64,000 nt of DNA from Anaerocolumna chitinilytica (GCF_014218355.1 NZ_AP023368.1:4961501-5025500); one strand, 5' to 3'; shown: positions 35,171-44,762, counted from the stretch's first letter. Numbers and translations: made by a program. The notes: generated by a model not told the origin, from the letters alone.

Positions 35171-36652
35171 TCAATTCTCGAATTTATCTTCTTCCAAAGG
35201 TCTCATAAGAGGGAAAAGTATCAGATCTCTTAAGTTTTCTTCTCCTGTTAATACCTGTAATATCCGGTCAACTCCCATTCCCCATCCGGAAATCGGCGGC
35301 ATACCGTATTCCATGGCCGTAATATAATCTTTATCCATTACCATAGCTTCTTCATCCCCTTTACCATGGCTGGCCGCCTGCTCCAGCAAGCGGTTATACT
35401 GCTCTATTGGGTCAACCAGCTCCGAATATCCATTAATGACCTCTGCTCCGTTTATAATCAGTTGAAAACGGTCAGTAATATCCGGATTATCATCATTTGC
35501 TCTAGCCAAAGGTGAAAGTACGATTGGATGTTCCGTTAAAAAAACAGGGCCAACAAGCTTAGGTCTGCTTACCTTCTTATAAAGCTGATCAATTAAATTC
35601 CCTCTGCTAAGGCTGCTGACCTCTTCTGCTGTTTCCAGTCTAATATCCCTCTTTGTAATCTCTTTTAAGAGTTCTCCTGCCGTAGGATAGTTATCAATGT
35701 CGATACCACAATCCTTTTGAAGCAATTCCCGAAAAGTAATAACCGGCCACTCTCCATCAAAATGCAGGGTGCGGTCTCCCACCTCAATGGTCTTACTGCC
35801 GAACACGGCTTCTACCGCCTCCGCTAGCAATTCCTTCGTAAATTTCATGTTATCTTTGTAATTCGCATATGCCAGATAGCATTCCAGCATGGTGAAATCC
35901 TGTAGGTGAGTAGAATCAATTCCTTCGTTTCGGAAGCATCTGGCGAATTCAAATACCTTCGTAAATCCGCCTACTACCGCTCTCTTAAGGTATGTCTCCG
36001 GCGCAATACGGAGGTAAACATCTATATCCAATGCATTATGATGAGATATAAAAGGCTTCGCTAATGCACCAGAAGGCTTATTTATAAATACCGGTGTTTC
36101 GATTTCAGTATAGCCGCCTTCCTCTAAATAACGTCTGATTGCCTTTATAAAATTACTCTTTAACAGGAATTTCTCCCTGGTCTTCTCATTCATTATCAAA
36201 TCCAGATAACGCTTTCTATAGCAGCTGTCCTTGTCATTTAGTCCATGAAACTTCTCCGGCAGAGGCTTTAAAGCCTTTCCTAAAAAAGTAAAACTGTCAG
36301 CTCGCAGTGTCTTCTCTCCCGCCTGTGTCGTAAAGATTTCACCTTTTACTCCTAAATAATCACCGATGTCCACCTGCTTTTTTAGAAACTCATAGGCATC
36401 TTCACCTAGGATATCCTTCTTAAATGCAATCTGGACTTTTCCCGCAACATCTCCGATTACTCCAAAGGAGAGCTTTCCCATCCTTCTTATTGACAGAAGT
36501 CTTCCCGCCAGACAGATATTACTGCTGCCATCCTTTAATGTACTCCCTTCCTTCGGTGTATGGGTGGTCTCAAAGCGTTCCGGATAAGGATTGGTTAATT
36601 CTCTTATCTGTACCAGCTTTTCTCTTCGTATAATTTCCTGCTCTGTTAACAT
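35171..36652 (-). CDS. lysS: Lysyl-tRNA synthetase, class II
   Basis: Charges tRNA-Lys. The N-terminal OB-fold anticodon domain is at 1-130, and the class II core follows. Motif 2 reads FEFARCFRNEGIDSTHLQDFTMLE and is spread over about 245-268; motif 3 is GWGMGVDRILQVL near 460. The ATG complementary to 36650-36652 (MLTEQE) is chosen because AGAGGAG lies just upstream. Several normally invariant positions differ (for example HPIVLSPLAR for the usual HPVELSPLAK), suggesting a diverged or second-copy enzyme. It is preceded by a T-box leader. Confidence 0.93.
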   Translation of the reverse strand: MLTEQEIIRREKLVQIRELTNPYPERFETTHTPKEGSTLKDGSSNICLAGRLLSIRRMGKLSFGVIGDVAGKVQIAFKKDILGEDAYEFLKKQVDIGDYLGVKGEIFTTQAGEKTLRADSFTFLGKALKPLPEKFHGLNDKDSCYRKRYLDLIMNEKTREKFLLKSNFIKAIRRYLEEGGYTEIETPVFINKPSGALAKPFISHHNALDIDVYLRIAPETYLKRAVVGGFTKVFEFARCFRNEGIDSTHLQDFTMLECYLAYANYKDNMKFTKELLAEAVEAVFGSKTIEVGDRTLHFDGEWPVITFRELLQKDCGIDIDNYPTAGELLKEITKRDIRLETAEEVSSLSRGNLIDQLYKKVSRPKLVGPVFLTEHPIVLSPLARANDDNPDITDRFQLIINGAEVINGYSELVDPIEQYNRLLEQAASHGKGDEEAMVMDKDYITAMEYGMPPISGWGMGVDRILQVLTGEENLRDLILFPLMRPLEEDKFEN

Positions 36653-36761
36653 AGTCTCCTCTTTTCTGGGTGTTTCCCTGATATTTTTATACATTCATAA
36701 TGTTGTATTAATACATTTAGATCTTAGTTTCTATTTCATCATTATCTCTATAAATTTTTTT

Positions 36762-37075
36762 TCCCCACAAAAAAAGCCCCCTTCCTTGTTAATTCAAGGA
36801 CGAGAGCTGCTGCTTCGTGTTACCACCCTGTTTCATTCCTATTTCGCAATAAGAACCTCTACAAGTACGAACGGCAAATTACAATATCTGCTGTTGATAC
36901 TCTGACGCTGTAATGGGCGCTCCCATCGTAGCCTCAGGTATTAACCAGTCGGTACGCGGCTCCAAGTCTTTTTTTCTATTATGGTTTCTGCACCTCTTCT
37001 CAGCATTTTGAGGCTCTCTGTGGCATATGCCGTAATATACTTTTCTCTTCATAGCCTTTGTTTTTCTAATTTTTC
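36762..37075 (-). promoter_or_regulatory. T-box leader of lysS
   Basis: The T-box AGGGTGGTAACACG is at 36816-36829 (minus). The terminator pairs AGCTCTCGTCCTTG with CAAGGAAGGGGGCT, followed by a T7 tract near 36770-36776. A GAAAAAAAGACTT stretch on the 3' side of stem I would supply AAA or AAG as a lysine specifier (inference). Confidence 0.9.
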
Positions 37076-37173
37076 AAATGGTAGCATAATTTTTTCTGAC
37101 TGTCAAGTTAAAATAGAAACCCAAAACACAGAAGGATACCTCGTCTAGTTATACAAAGGTACCCTTTCTCGTA

Positions 37174-37740
37174 TTATAAATTCATTAACATTACTCTGAC
37201 ATTTTCAAAACTATCGATTTCCCGGAAGCCGTTCTCCAGATACATATTCATACTTCCGCGGTAATGAGTTTCAGCAGGAGTGTCCGTTAACACCGGGAAT
37301 GCAATCACCTGTTCAAATCCCTCTTTTCTGAAATCTTCTACCGCATATTTTAACAGCTGCCTTGCAAGACCCTGTCTGCGGTATTCCGGATGAATCACAT
37401 AACAAATAGTACATCCGGTCTTTTTTCCTTCCACCAGATGTCCCACATCTTCTGTCAGACGGGGAAATCGGTTAATATCATTAGCACTGCACCAACCAAT
37501 GCATTTATTACCGTCAAAGGCAAGATAACCTTTCATATTTCCTCTCCTGATATCCTCCAGAGCTTCCGCTTTATTGACCTCTCCGCTTCTTCCCATCCAT
37601 TCCTCACCACTGCAGTTACAGTAGTAAAATCTGCAAAAGCAAGTCGCCCAATGAGGCGTAAGGCTAAAATCCAGATTACCCAAATATTCTGTAAATATTT
37701 CCGCATTGCTTGCATCTAACGGTTTCACCACATAGCTCAT
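37174..37740 (-). CDS. GNAT N-acetyltransferase
   Basis: A 188-residue acetyltransferase. CYVIHPEYRRQGLARQLLKY contains the R/Q-x-x-G-x-A acetyl-CoA loop (roughly residues 113-132). The N-terminal part, with HWATCFCRFYYCNC near residues 30-43, resembles a Clostridia GNAT subgroup rich in Cys. The substrate is unknown. No linked gene suggests one. Confidence 0.85.
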   Translation of the reverse strand: MSYVVKPLDASNAEIFTEYLGNLDFSLTPHWATCFCRFYYCNCSGEEWMGRSGEVNKAEALEDIRRGNMKGYLAFDGNKCIGWCSANDINRFPRLTEDVGHLVEGKKTGCTICYVIHPEYRRQGLARQLLKYAVEDFRKEGFEQVIAFPVLTDTPAETHYRGSMNMYLENGFREIDSFENVRVMLMNL

Positions 37741-37942
37741 AATCGTACCTGCCTTTCTAATACCTGCAAGCTATAGGCTGCAGGTGGCATATCTCTTTTA
37801 GTAAAATACTAATTCTTTTCGAATATACATACGTATTGTCAGTATTTTACCAAATACTGCAATCCACCGTCAAGAGACTATCATAAAGCAATGTTTCAAC
37901 ACGAATGCCAGCTTATTCTAATCTATCGGAATGCAGACAGTA

Positions 37943-38467
37943 TCACCTGTCAGCTACACTGATGGCCTCTATTGCCACACTGCCTCCTTTTACTACTTCT
38001 ATACGGTTCGGAAAGGAATTCTGAAAGAGTTTTATAATAGCATTATTCTTACTCTCCGTCTGTACGCACTCCAGTAAGAGAGTGCTTCTGTCACAGTCAA
38101 TTACCGCTAACCCATAAATCTTGGAAATACTAAAAACTTCTTCTTTTTCGCTGTCTTTCAGGCTGTTTATCTTCACAAATAATATTTCCTTCATATGAAT
38201 TGGAATATCGGTGAAATCTACCACTTTTATTACTTCCACGCAGCGGTTCAGCTGTTTTTTTATCTGCTCAAAAGTACTCTCATCACTGGTAACACTAATA
38301 GTCATGCGGGATATGGTCTCATCCTCTGTTTCACCAACCGTAAGACTGTCCATGTTATAGGATTTTCCGGAAAAAAGGCCTGATATCTTCGCCAACACAC
38401 CGATTTCATTCTCCACATAAAGAGAAATCCATCTTTTTTTGATTATATTTTCAATCACTTTGCCCAT
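37943..38467 (-). CDS. ilvN: Acetolactate synthase small (regulatory) subunit
   Basis: Regulatory ACT-domain subunit of acetohydroxyacid synthase, giving valine feedback. The first ACT domain includes WISLYVENEIGVLAKISGLF and the RGYNIDSL-like NMDSLTVG. Its 174 residues are normal. It starts 20 bp after ilvB with AAAGGA upstream, so the two are cotranscribed. C-terminal half is the second ACT-like domain. Confidence 0.92.
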   Translation of the reverse strand: MGKVIENIIKKRWISLYVENEIGVLAKISGLFSGKSYNMDSLTVGETEDETISRMTISVTSDESTFEQIKKQLNRCVEVIKVVDFTDIPIHMKEILFVKINSLKDSEKEEVFSISKIYGLAVIDCDRSTLLLECVQTESKNNAIIKLFQNSFPNRIEVVKGGSVAIEAISVADR

Positions 38468-38487
38468 GTATTTATCCTTTCTGAATA

Positions 38488-40344
38488 TTAGTCTATAACC
38501 ATTTCGTTAAGAGGCTTGCCTGTAGGTACAATCGGATATACGTTAGCTTCCGGTTCTATGATAAACTCAATCAGAACAGGCGTATTCTTACTCTTACTGG
38601 CAATGTCTAAGGCTTCATCAATCTCTTCTGCTGTTTCCACACGTATTCCGATGGCATCATAGCTTTCTGCCAGCTTTACAAAGTCCGGAGAATATTTAGG
38701 AGAGCCTTTTATAGCCTCCTTACTGTCACTGGTACAGCTGCTGCTACCACCGCTAGTTCTGGCACTATTTGTGTCCGCACATTCTATACCTTCATTTTCT
38801 ATGCCTACATTTTCTATATCTGCATTTTCTATGCCTGCATTTTCCGTACCTGCTCCACCTCTGCCTGCATGGCTTCTGCGAGTCGCCAGGCTAGTAAAAG
38901 CGTAGCGGCCGCCATAAAACATCTCCTGCCACTGCCGTACATTTCCCAGATAGGAGTTATTGAATACACATAATATCAGGGGAAGTTCCAGGCATACTGC
39001 CGTTGCCATCTCCTGAATATTCATCTGCATACCTCCATCGCCGGAGATACAAAGAACCGGGATATCAGGGTTTCCAAGCTTTGCTCCTATGGCTGCCGGA
39101 AGACCATATCCCATCGTTCCAAGACCTCCGGAAGTAAGGAGTTTTCTGCTGTGGTCCAGCTCAAGATATTGGGTAGTCCACATCTGATTCTGCCCTACAT
39201 CGGTGACAACAATAAGATCATCGAATTTTTCATTAATCTTATTGATGATAATCTCAGGTGTCATTCCTTCATATTTTTTCATTCCTAGAGGATTCTCTTC
39301 CTTCCAACCCCTAACCTCTTTTGTCCACTCTGACACAGGCAGCCCCTTTGCTTCTTCCAATATTTTTATAATTGCTGTTTTGGCATCTGCTACAATAGGA
39401 ACGTCAACCTGGATATTTCTTGAGATGGAGGCTGCATCTATATCAATATGGATGATAGCTGCCAGCTTGGCAAATTCCGTTATTTTACCGGTTATTCGGT
39501 CATTGAATCTGGTTCCGATAGAAAATAGCACGTCGCACTCACTGATAGCCCTGTTAGCGGCATAATTACCGTGAATTCCGATATTGCCGATATAGAGGGG
39601 ATGGTTTGTAGGAATCGCTCCTTTCCCCATGATAGTAGTGATGACAGGCATTCCGGTAAGTTCCGCCAGCTTTGTAAACTCTTCCCCGGCACCGGCTATA
39701 TTTACACCGCCTCCGACTAAGAATACCGGTTTCTTAGCCTGGTTTAATATACTAAGTGCCCTTCTAACCTGCCCAATATGAACTCCGGTGCTGGGTTTAT
39801 AGCCACGAATGGAGACTTCCTTGGGATAATCGTCACTTCCCATTGCCTGCTGGATATCTTTAGGCAAATCTACGACAACAGGACCTGGTTTTCCGGACTT
39901 TGCAATAAAGAAGGCTTCTTTTATAACTTTGGCAAGGTCCTTGCGGTCTCTTACAGTGATGGCGTGCTTACAGATATTTCGGGTAATTCCCACAATGTCC
40001 ACCTCCTGGAAAGCATCATTTCCAATAAGATGAGTCGGCACCTGCCCGGTAAAACATACCAAGGGTACGCTATCATAATTAGCAGTAGCTATACCGGTTA
40101 CCAGATTGGTGGCTCCCGGGCCGCTGGTAACAAGACATACTCCGACCTTTCCGGTAGAACGGGCATAGCCGTCCGCCGCATGAATTAATCCCTGCTCATG
40201 CCTTGGCAGAATGACCTCAATTCCCTCTGCATCATATAGGGCATCAAATAAGTCGATTACCTGCCCTCCCGGATAAGCAAATAGTGTATTAACACCTTCT
40301 TCTCTCAATGCCTTAACAAAAAGCTCTGTTCCTCTTATTTCCAT
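38488..40344 (-). CDS. ilvB: Acetolactate synthase large subunit with repeat insertion
   Basis: Catalytic ThDP-dependent subunit of the first common step of valine, leucine and isoleucine synthesis. The conserved Glu of the ThDP site lies near residue 50 in ILPRHEQGLIHAADGYAR. The ThDP/Mg motif begins GDGGMQMNIQE, and NNSYLGNVRQWQEMF is the mobile active-site segment. At 618 residues it is about 50-60 longer than normal. The excess is one Gly/Ser/Asn/Glu-rich insert after GGRYAFTSL that contains five tandem pentapeptides (residues 498-522). All catalytic motifs are intact. GGAGG precedes the ATG, and a T-box leader lies upstream. Confidence 0.93.
   Translation of the reverse strand: MEIRGTELFVKALREEGVNTLFAYPGGQVIDLFDALYDAEGIEVILPRHEQGLIHAADGYARSTGKVGVCLVTSGPGATNLVTGIATANYDSVPLVCFTGQVPTHLIGNDAFQEVDIVGITRNICKHAITVRDRKDLAKVIKEAFFIAKSGKPGPVVVDLPKDIQQAMGSDDYPKEVSIRGYKPSTGVHIGQVRRALSILNQAKKPVFLVGGGVNIAGAGEEFTKLAELTGMPVITTIMGKGAIPTNHPLYIGNIGIHGNYAANRAISECDVLFSIGTRFNDRITGKITEFAKLAAIIHIDIDAASISRNIQVDVPIVADAKTAIIKILEEAKGLPVSEWTKEVRGWKEENPLGMKKYEGMTPEIIINKINEKFDDLIVVTDVGQNQMWTTQYLELDHSRKLLTSGGLGTMGYGLPAAIGAKLGNPDIPVLCISGDGGMQMNIQEMATAVCLELPLILCVFNNSYLGNVRQWQEMFYGGRYAFTSLATRRSHAGRGGAGTENAGIENADIENVGIENEGIECADTNSARTSGGSSSCTSDSKEAIKGSPKYSPDFVKLAESYDAIGIRVETAEEIDEALDIASKSKNTPVLIEFIIEPEANVYPIVPTGKPLNEMVID
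38779..38853 (-). repeat. Five in-frame 15-bp tandem repeats inside ilvB
   Basis: Units 38779-38793, 38794-38808, 38809-38823, 38824-38838 and 38839-38853 encode, in protein order, AGTEN AGIEN ADIEN VGIEN EGIEC. Three units start ATTTTCTAT on the plus strand. They could expand or contract without frameshift. Confidence 0.85.
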
Positions 40345-40505
40345 GGTCTTCCTCCTTCTTGACTGCCGGGAACATTTCCCTTATTTTTTATATTTATACA
40401 TATATCCGTTTCCTGCAGACTTTCTTTCATCTGCAAAAATATTGATAGATGTTTATCTGCTGATTCTTTTGCCGATTTTATATCTTTCCTAACCTCCGGA
40501 AAGAA

Positions 40506-40830
40506 ATAAAAAAAGCCCTAAGCTAAAGTTTTAGCTTAGGGCGAATTATTATCCGTGTTACCACCTAAATTCAGAGATAATCTCTGCACTCACACCAATA
40601 CGGATTCTTTGATAAGATAAAACAAAGAGATCGATACTGTTTCCCGGGTAACGGCGGAAACTTCCGTTGAAGTCTACTAAGGAATAATTCTCATTCCTTT
40701 TCGGTTCACTGCTCAAAGGCTACTTCCATACCTCCTGAATGAAGACTTCCACCAAATATCTTCTCTCTGAAATCCGGGTTGAGTATGTACTCCTCCTTGT
40801 CACTGCATTTAAACTGTATATTTATTACTC
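40506..40830 (-). promoter_or_regulatory. T-box leader of ilvBN
   Basis: The T-box AGGTGGTAACACGG is at 40554-40567 (minus). The terminator is a 13-bp stem (40516-40528 / 40531-40543) plus a T-rich tail. An AGAGAGAAGAT kink-turn is near 40755-40775. An ATT triplet in GAGAATTATTCC before the stem III linker suggests isoleucine sensing; leucine or valine cannot be excluded. Confidence 0.9.
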
Positions 40831-40892
40831 AAGACTTTATCATATACACAAATTCTTGTCAACAGTAATTTACGTTTCATACAGTTGCTATC

Positions 40893-41732
40893 CTATTTTT
40901 CTTTTACCGGAAGCCAGATTTCACTGACATAATCAGGACTGGAAGCATCCCCTTCCGTATAATTTTCAATATCGTAGCCCTGCACCAGTTCATAATTTGC
41001 CTGAGGGAGCCACTCACTATATACTCTCTTCCACATATCCTGAATTGCCCCTGGCATAGGGCCTACACAGCGAAAGATTGCCCAAGTGTAGGCAGGAATA
41101 GTATAAACCTGAAATCCCTCCGGCACTTCTGATAAAAATTCCTTACAGCAGCCAATTCCATACTCAAATTCTTTTGTTTCATCATCCATGGGCAAGCATA
41201 TCCCGAGAGCTCCGCATACTTTCTCGTCCAGGCCGCTTTCCAGATACTCTGACCAGAACTTTGGAATATCTGTCATATTGTTCTGGTAATTAAATGTCCT
41301 CGTCATAAGAACAACCTCAAATGCTTCTTTTTTCTCAATTCTGTAATCCATACTGCTTCCACCTTCCATAATAATTTTAATGATAAGACGATTAAAGGAT
41401 TTTAGGCTGGCTCCCTGTTTTTTTACTTGTACCGGAGTAATTCCGTGGAATCTCTTAAAGGCTTTTGTGAAGCTCTCCGGTGAATCGTAGCCATATTTTA
41501 ATGCCACATCGATTACTTTAGTCTCCTTCCGAAGAAGTTCTCCGCCGGCCAGAGAAAGACGCCTGTTTCTGATGTATTCACCCATTGTCAGTCCGGTAAG
41601 CAGGGTAAAGGTTCTTTGAAAATGATGATTTGAAATATATACCCCCTCCGCAACCTCTTCACATTCCAGATCACTAAGAAGGTTTTCCTCCATGTAATCT
41701 ATTGCCTTTTCCAGCGTTTGAATCCAGTCCAT
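40893..41732 (-). CDS. AraC-family regulator with GyrI-like effector domain
   Basis: A 279-residue regulator. The N-terminal AraC double helix-turn-helix spans about 1-105 (LECEEVAEGVYISNHHFQR and VIDVALKYGYDSPESFTKAF). A linker is followed by a GyrI/BmrR-type ligand domain (about 125-279, with VYTIPAYTWAIFRCVGPM). This architecture is that of Rob/SoxS-related effector-binding regulators responding to small hydrophobic or cationic compounds. No obvious target operon is adjacent. Confidence 0.9.
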   Translation of the reverse strand: MDWIQTLEKAIDYMEENLLSDLECEEVAEGVYISNHHFQRTFTLLTGLTMGEYIRNRRLSLAGGELLRKETKVIDVALKYGYDSPESFTKAFKRFHGITPVQVKKQGASLKSFNRLIIKIIMEGGSSMDYRIEKKEAFEVVLMTRTFNYQNNMTDIPKFWSEYLESGLDEKVCGALGICLPMDDETKEFEYGIGCCKEFLSEVPEGFQVYTIPAYTWAIFRCVGPMPGAIQDMWKRVYSEWLPQANYELVQGYDIENYTEGDASSPDYVSEIWLPVKEK

Positions 41733-42016
41733 ACTAACAACCTGCCCTTTCTGTGTACATCAATTATACTCCTGCATTCTTCACACCAGCAGTACTGCCT
41801 TTTTCAACCTGTGTGAAGGATAACCTGCCCTCGCCTTATGCATTTATCATAACAGAAGCGCCCTTATTTCTCCTGTCCGCAAGTGCTCTTATGTGTCCGC
41901 TTTATTCCTTATTCTTTATTCTTTCCTTTATTCTTTCTTCCGAAAGTTTATAGTATCTTTCTTAATTGTTCACAAACTCTTCAATTTTCCTTCAAACTCT
42001 ATACACATGTGAACGT

Positions 42017-42165
42017 TATAATGAATTCATAAGTTAAACAAAGAAACAAACACAAAATAAATGGTAATACAAATTAAGCGTAAATCAAGGATCCCCAACC
42101 TTGTTGACATAAACTTTTTTTCATAAATGGCCGGCAGAATTTCTGCCGGCCCCTCCTCTTTTATA
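42017..42165 (+). ncRNA. Candidate small RNA with C-rich loops
   Basis: In the 470-bp gap 41733-42202, a plus-strand -10 TATAAT (42017-42022) precedes a stretch ending in a perfect 11-bp GC-rich hairpin (42129-42151) and a CCTCCTCTTTTAT tail. Upstream of it a small hairpin CAAGG/CCTTG exposes the loop ATCCCCAA. C-rich unpaired segments able to bind ribosome sites are a hallmark of RsaE/RoxS-like RNAs. The -35 box is not clear and there is no ribosome site for the 21-codon frame inside. Inferred only. Confidence 0.35.
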
Positions 42166-42202
42166 GGGATATCCTTTACCCTTTAAGTTATTCTTTATCC
42201 AA

Positions 42203-42970
42203 TCAATTTACCAGATATTTTCTTTGTAATTCCATTTCTTCCTCTTTTGTTACCTTTAATGCCTGGTATATATAATTATGAAAAGAACCAAATATCTTTT
42301 CTGCGGTATGATAAGCTGTTTCAAGATATTCAGCATTCACAGTAAGTGCAATCTCCACAATATCGCATTGTTCTTTGCTAAATCCCTGCTCTGTCAGCTT
42401 ACCAAGCAGTTCCTCATTTTCTTCTTTTCTCTGTTCATTGGTTTTTAAGTAATCATAAATGATATCTTCTTTGCTTACACCAAGAATTGTTAAGATAATA
42501 GCTGCCGTCAATCCCGTTCTGTCTTTACCGGCAAAACAATGGAAAAGAAATGCTCCCTCTTCCTGTTCCAAAAGAAGGTCAAGAACTTCTCTAAAACCTC
42601 TTGCTGCACCCTCATTGTTAATCATCTGTTCATATAAGAGATTCATATGATAATGAGCACCGTGAACATCCTGAACCGATTCAAGGCTTCCCAAATCTGC
42701 TCCGGTTTCATGAATTTTCTTTAGGATATCAACATTGTAATAGCTGGCACCCGGAACTTCATCGTCGGGTTTCTCTCCATATTCCTTTTCCCCGCGCAGG
42801 TCTATAATGGTTCTTAATTGAAATTCATTGGATAATATCTCTATATCTTCTTTTGTAAGTTTTACCAGTTCTCCCGAGCGAAGTATACGAAGGGGGCGGA
42901 CTTTTTTTCCGTCTTTTCCTGTTATTCCGCCTAAATCTCTGAAATTTACCGGTTTGGCAAGGTTTTTCAT
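42203..42970 (-). CDS. Tyrosine/serine protein phosphatase (Y_phosphatase3 type)
   Basis: Cys-dependent phosphatase. The P-loop is FHCFAGKDRTGL with the catalytic Cys and Arg, and FRDLGG with the downstream general-acid region lies near the N-terminus (NFRDLGGITGKDGKKVRPL). About 255 residues. The ATG complementary to 42968-42970 is preferred over an in-frame GTG four codons upstream because AAAGG is better spaced. Members may act on phosphotyrosine or phosphoinositides; substrate not known here. Confidence 0.88.
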   Translation of the reverse strand: MKNLAKPVNFRDLGGITGKDGKKVRPLRILRSGELVKLTKEDIEILSNEFQLRTIIDLRGEKEYGEKPDDEVPGASYYNVDILKKIHETGADLGSLESVQDVHGAHYHMNLLYEQMINNEGAARGFREVLDLLLEQEEGAFLFHCFAGKDRTGLTAAIILTILGVSKEDIIYDYLKTNEQRKEENEELLGKLTEQGFSKEQCDIVEIALTVNAEYLETAYHTAEKIFGSFHNYIYQALKVTKEEEMELQRKYLVN

Positions 42971-43095
42971 AACCTGTTCCACCTTTCTTCCTATCGGCTA
43001 ACATATTGCAGCAACTGCATCATACCACATTTAGCCTTGTCATGGTATCACCGTCTTTTAGTCTAACAAAATTCCCCACTAAAGTCAAACCCAGC

Positions 43096-44619
43096 TTAGT
43101 TACCGATAGTAATAACCTTTGTAGCAACTTTTTCTCCAAACCACTCATCATGTTCTACGAACACAAGAGTCGGATTGATAGCAAGTACTGCGCTTTCTAA
43201 TTGTTCTCTGAAATAGAGATCCATATAATTAAGGGGCTCATCCAATAGTATCAGATGGTTTTCCATGGAAAGTGCCCTTGCTATTTCAATCTTTTTTAGT
43301 TCTCCTCTGCTAAAGGTCTCTAATGGACGTTCAAACAAAGAGTCCGGCAGGTCAAAGAGACGGCATAGTTTCTCAAAATCATCACCATTCCCATCTTTTA
43401 TAAACCCTTTTAAATATCCTTCTCTCCAAAGGGGCTCCTGGAGGGCTTCTGTTATTTTAAGGTCTTCCGTCCGTATAAATCCCCTGGTGGAAAGCTTTCC
43501 GGAAATCAGTTTTAACAAGGTGGATTTCCCTGACCCATTTTCTCCTCTTACCCAGATGCGGTCCCCCTTTTTAATATCAAAGGACAAACCATAGAAGAGT
43601 TCCCTGCCGTCATAGGAATACATAATATCCTTTCCCTTAAGCAATAAGGTTCCCTCTGTTTCCAACTGTTCGAATTCCAGCTTCGCTGCTGTTTCGTAAT
43701 TCAGGAGCAGGGTTTTCTTTTCTTCTATCTTATTCATTATCTGCTGCTCCGAGCGTTTTGCCTGCCCCATAAAAGCCTTAGCTCCATTGGTTCTTGCATG
43801 GCTGGCAAAGGCATATTTCTGGGTATTGGCAGTTCCTCCCCATAGTCTGCTCTCCTTTGCGTGCCGCTCCAACTGCCTGACTTCCCTATTTAACCGCTCC
43901 CCTGCTCTGGCTTCAAATTCATCCTTTAAATCTTTATTCCGTTTCCAGGTAGTAAAATTTCCTTGTTCCAGAGTAATATCCGATTTATTAATTGCCAGGA
44001 TATGATCTGCCACCTCATCCAAGAAACTCCTGTCATGGGATACTACCAGAAAGCCCTTTTTCCGTTTTAGATATTCCGCTACATCCTTTTTCCCTCGAAT
44101 ATCCAGATGATTTGTCGGCTCATCCAATAAAAGATAGGTATCTTTACGCAGAAACAAAGCAATTAGGAGCACTTTGGTTTTCTCTCCTTCAGATAATAGG
44201 GAAAAGTCCCGATAAAGCAGTTCTTCCGCCAGTTTCATTCTATACATCTCTTTTTTAATGAGGCTCTCCATTGAGAAGCCGTCAAGTTCCAGATACCGTC
44301 CGAGAGCTTCCATATCTTCCAGATTATCCTCTAAGGTTCTTAAACCTCCAATGTTTTCTTTTATTACATCCATCGTCAGAGAATACCTTACTTTATTTTC
44401 ATAAGGAAACAATTCTGTATTTACTTCCATCTTTATTGTACCCTTATCTGGCAGGAACTCCTTATGAAGAAGTTTTAAAAAGGTTGTCTTTCCTCTTCCG
44501 TTCCTTCCGATTAGACCAAGTCTCCAGTCGGTATCAAGATTAAGGGTTACTTTTTCAAATATTGGTTCATAAAAAGTTTTATAGCTAAAGCTCATCTCAG
44601 TTATCATAATTTGCGACAT
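43096..44619 (-). CDS. ABC-F ribosome-protection protein, Lsa/CplR-like
   Basis: A soluble, duplicated ABC ATPase of the antibiotic-resistance ABC-F class, which displaces drugs from the ribosomal peptidyl-transferase centre. First Walker A GRNGRGKTT is near residues 38-46, with signature LLSEGEKTKV and DEPTNHLD. Second Walker A is GENGSGKST, with signature FSRGELKK and a DEPLNYMD Walker B region. There are no membrane helices. The interdomain linker and 507-residue length fit Lsa/CplR (lincosamide, pleuromutilin, streptogramin A) rather than housekeeping EttA/Uup. The leader at 44763-44923 has an attenuator with a 13-codon ORF, supporting a drug-induced role. Drug range is inferred. Confidence 0.88.
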   Translation of the reverse strand: MSQIMITEMSFSYKTFYEPIFEKVTLNLDTDWRLGLIGRNGRGKTTFLKLLHKEFLPDKGTIKMEVNTELFPYENKVRYSLTMDVIKENIGGLRTLEDNLEDMEALGRYLELDGFSMESLIKKEMYRMKLAEELLYRDFSLLSEGEKTKVLLIALFLRKDTYLLLDEPTNHLDIRGKKDVAEYLKRKKGFLVVSHDRSFLDEVADHILAINKSDITLEQGNFTTWKRNKDLKDEFEARAGERLNREVRQLERHAKESRLWGGTANTQKYAFASHARTNGAKAFMGQAKRSEQQIMNKIEEKKTLLLNYETAAKLEFEQLETEGTLLLKGKDIMYSYDGRELFYGLSFDIKKGDRIWVRGENGSGKSTLLKLISGKLSTRGFIRTEDLKITEALQEPLWREGYLKGFIKDGNGDDFEKLCRLFDLPDSLFERPLETFSRGELKKIEIARALSMENHLILLDEPLNYMDLYFREQLESAVLAINPTLVFVEHDEWFGEKVATKVITIGN

Positions 44620-44762
44620 AATGTTCCTTCCTTTCCTGACTTTATTTCTTGTCAGATTAGGCCCGGATATGACGCTTTTGCCGGACCTATACTGACTCTA
44701 TTACCAAACGTAAACGAATCCACATAATATGCAGGCCTCCTTCTATTACCCAATTTGGGCAT

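Noticed and set aside
41753..41953. 66-codon plus-strand frame rich in Leu, Ser and Phe
   Set aside because: No ribosome site and no recognisable motif. The apparent hydrophobicity comes from CT-rich sequence.
42054..42119. 21-codon frame MVIQIKRKSRIPNLVDINFFS in the possible small RNA
   Set aside because: There is no ribosome site before the ATG, so an RNA role is more likely if the locus is expressed.
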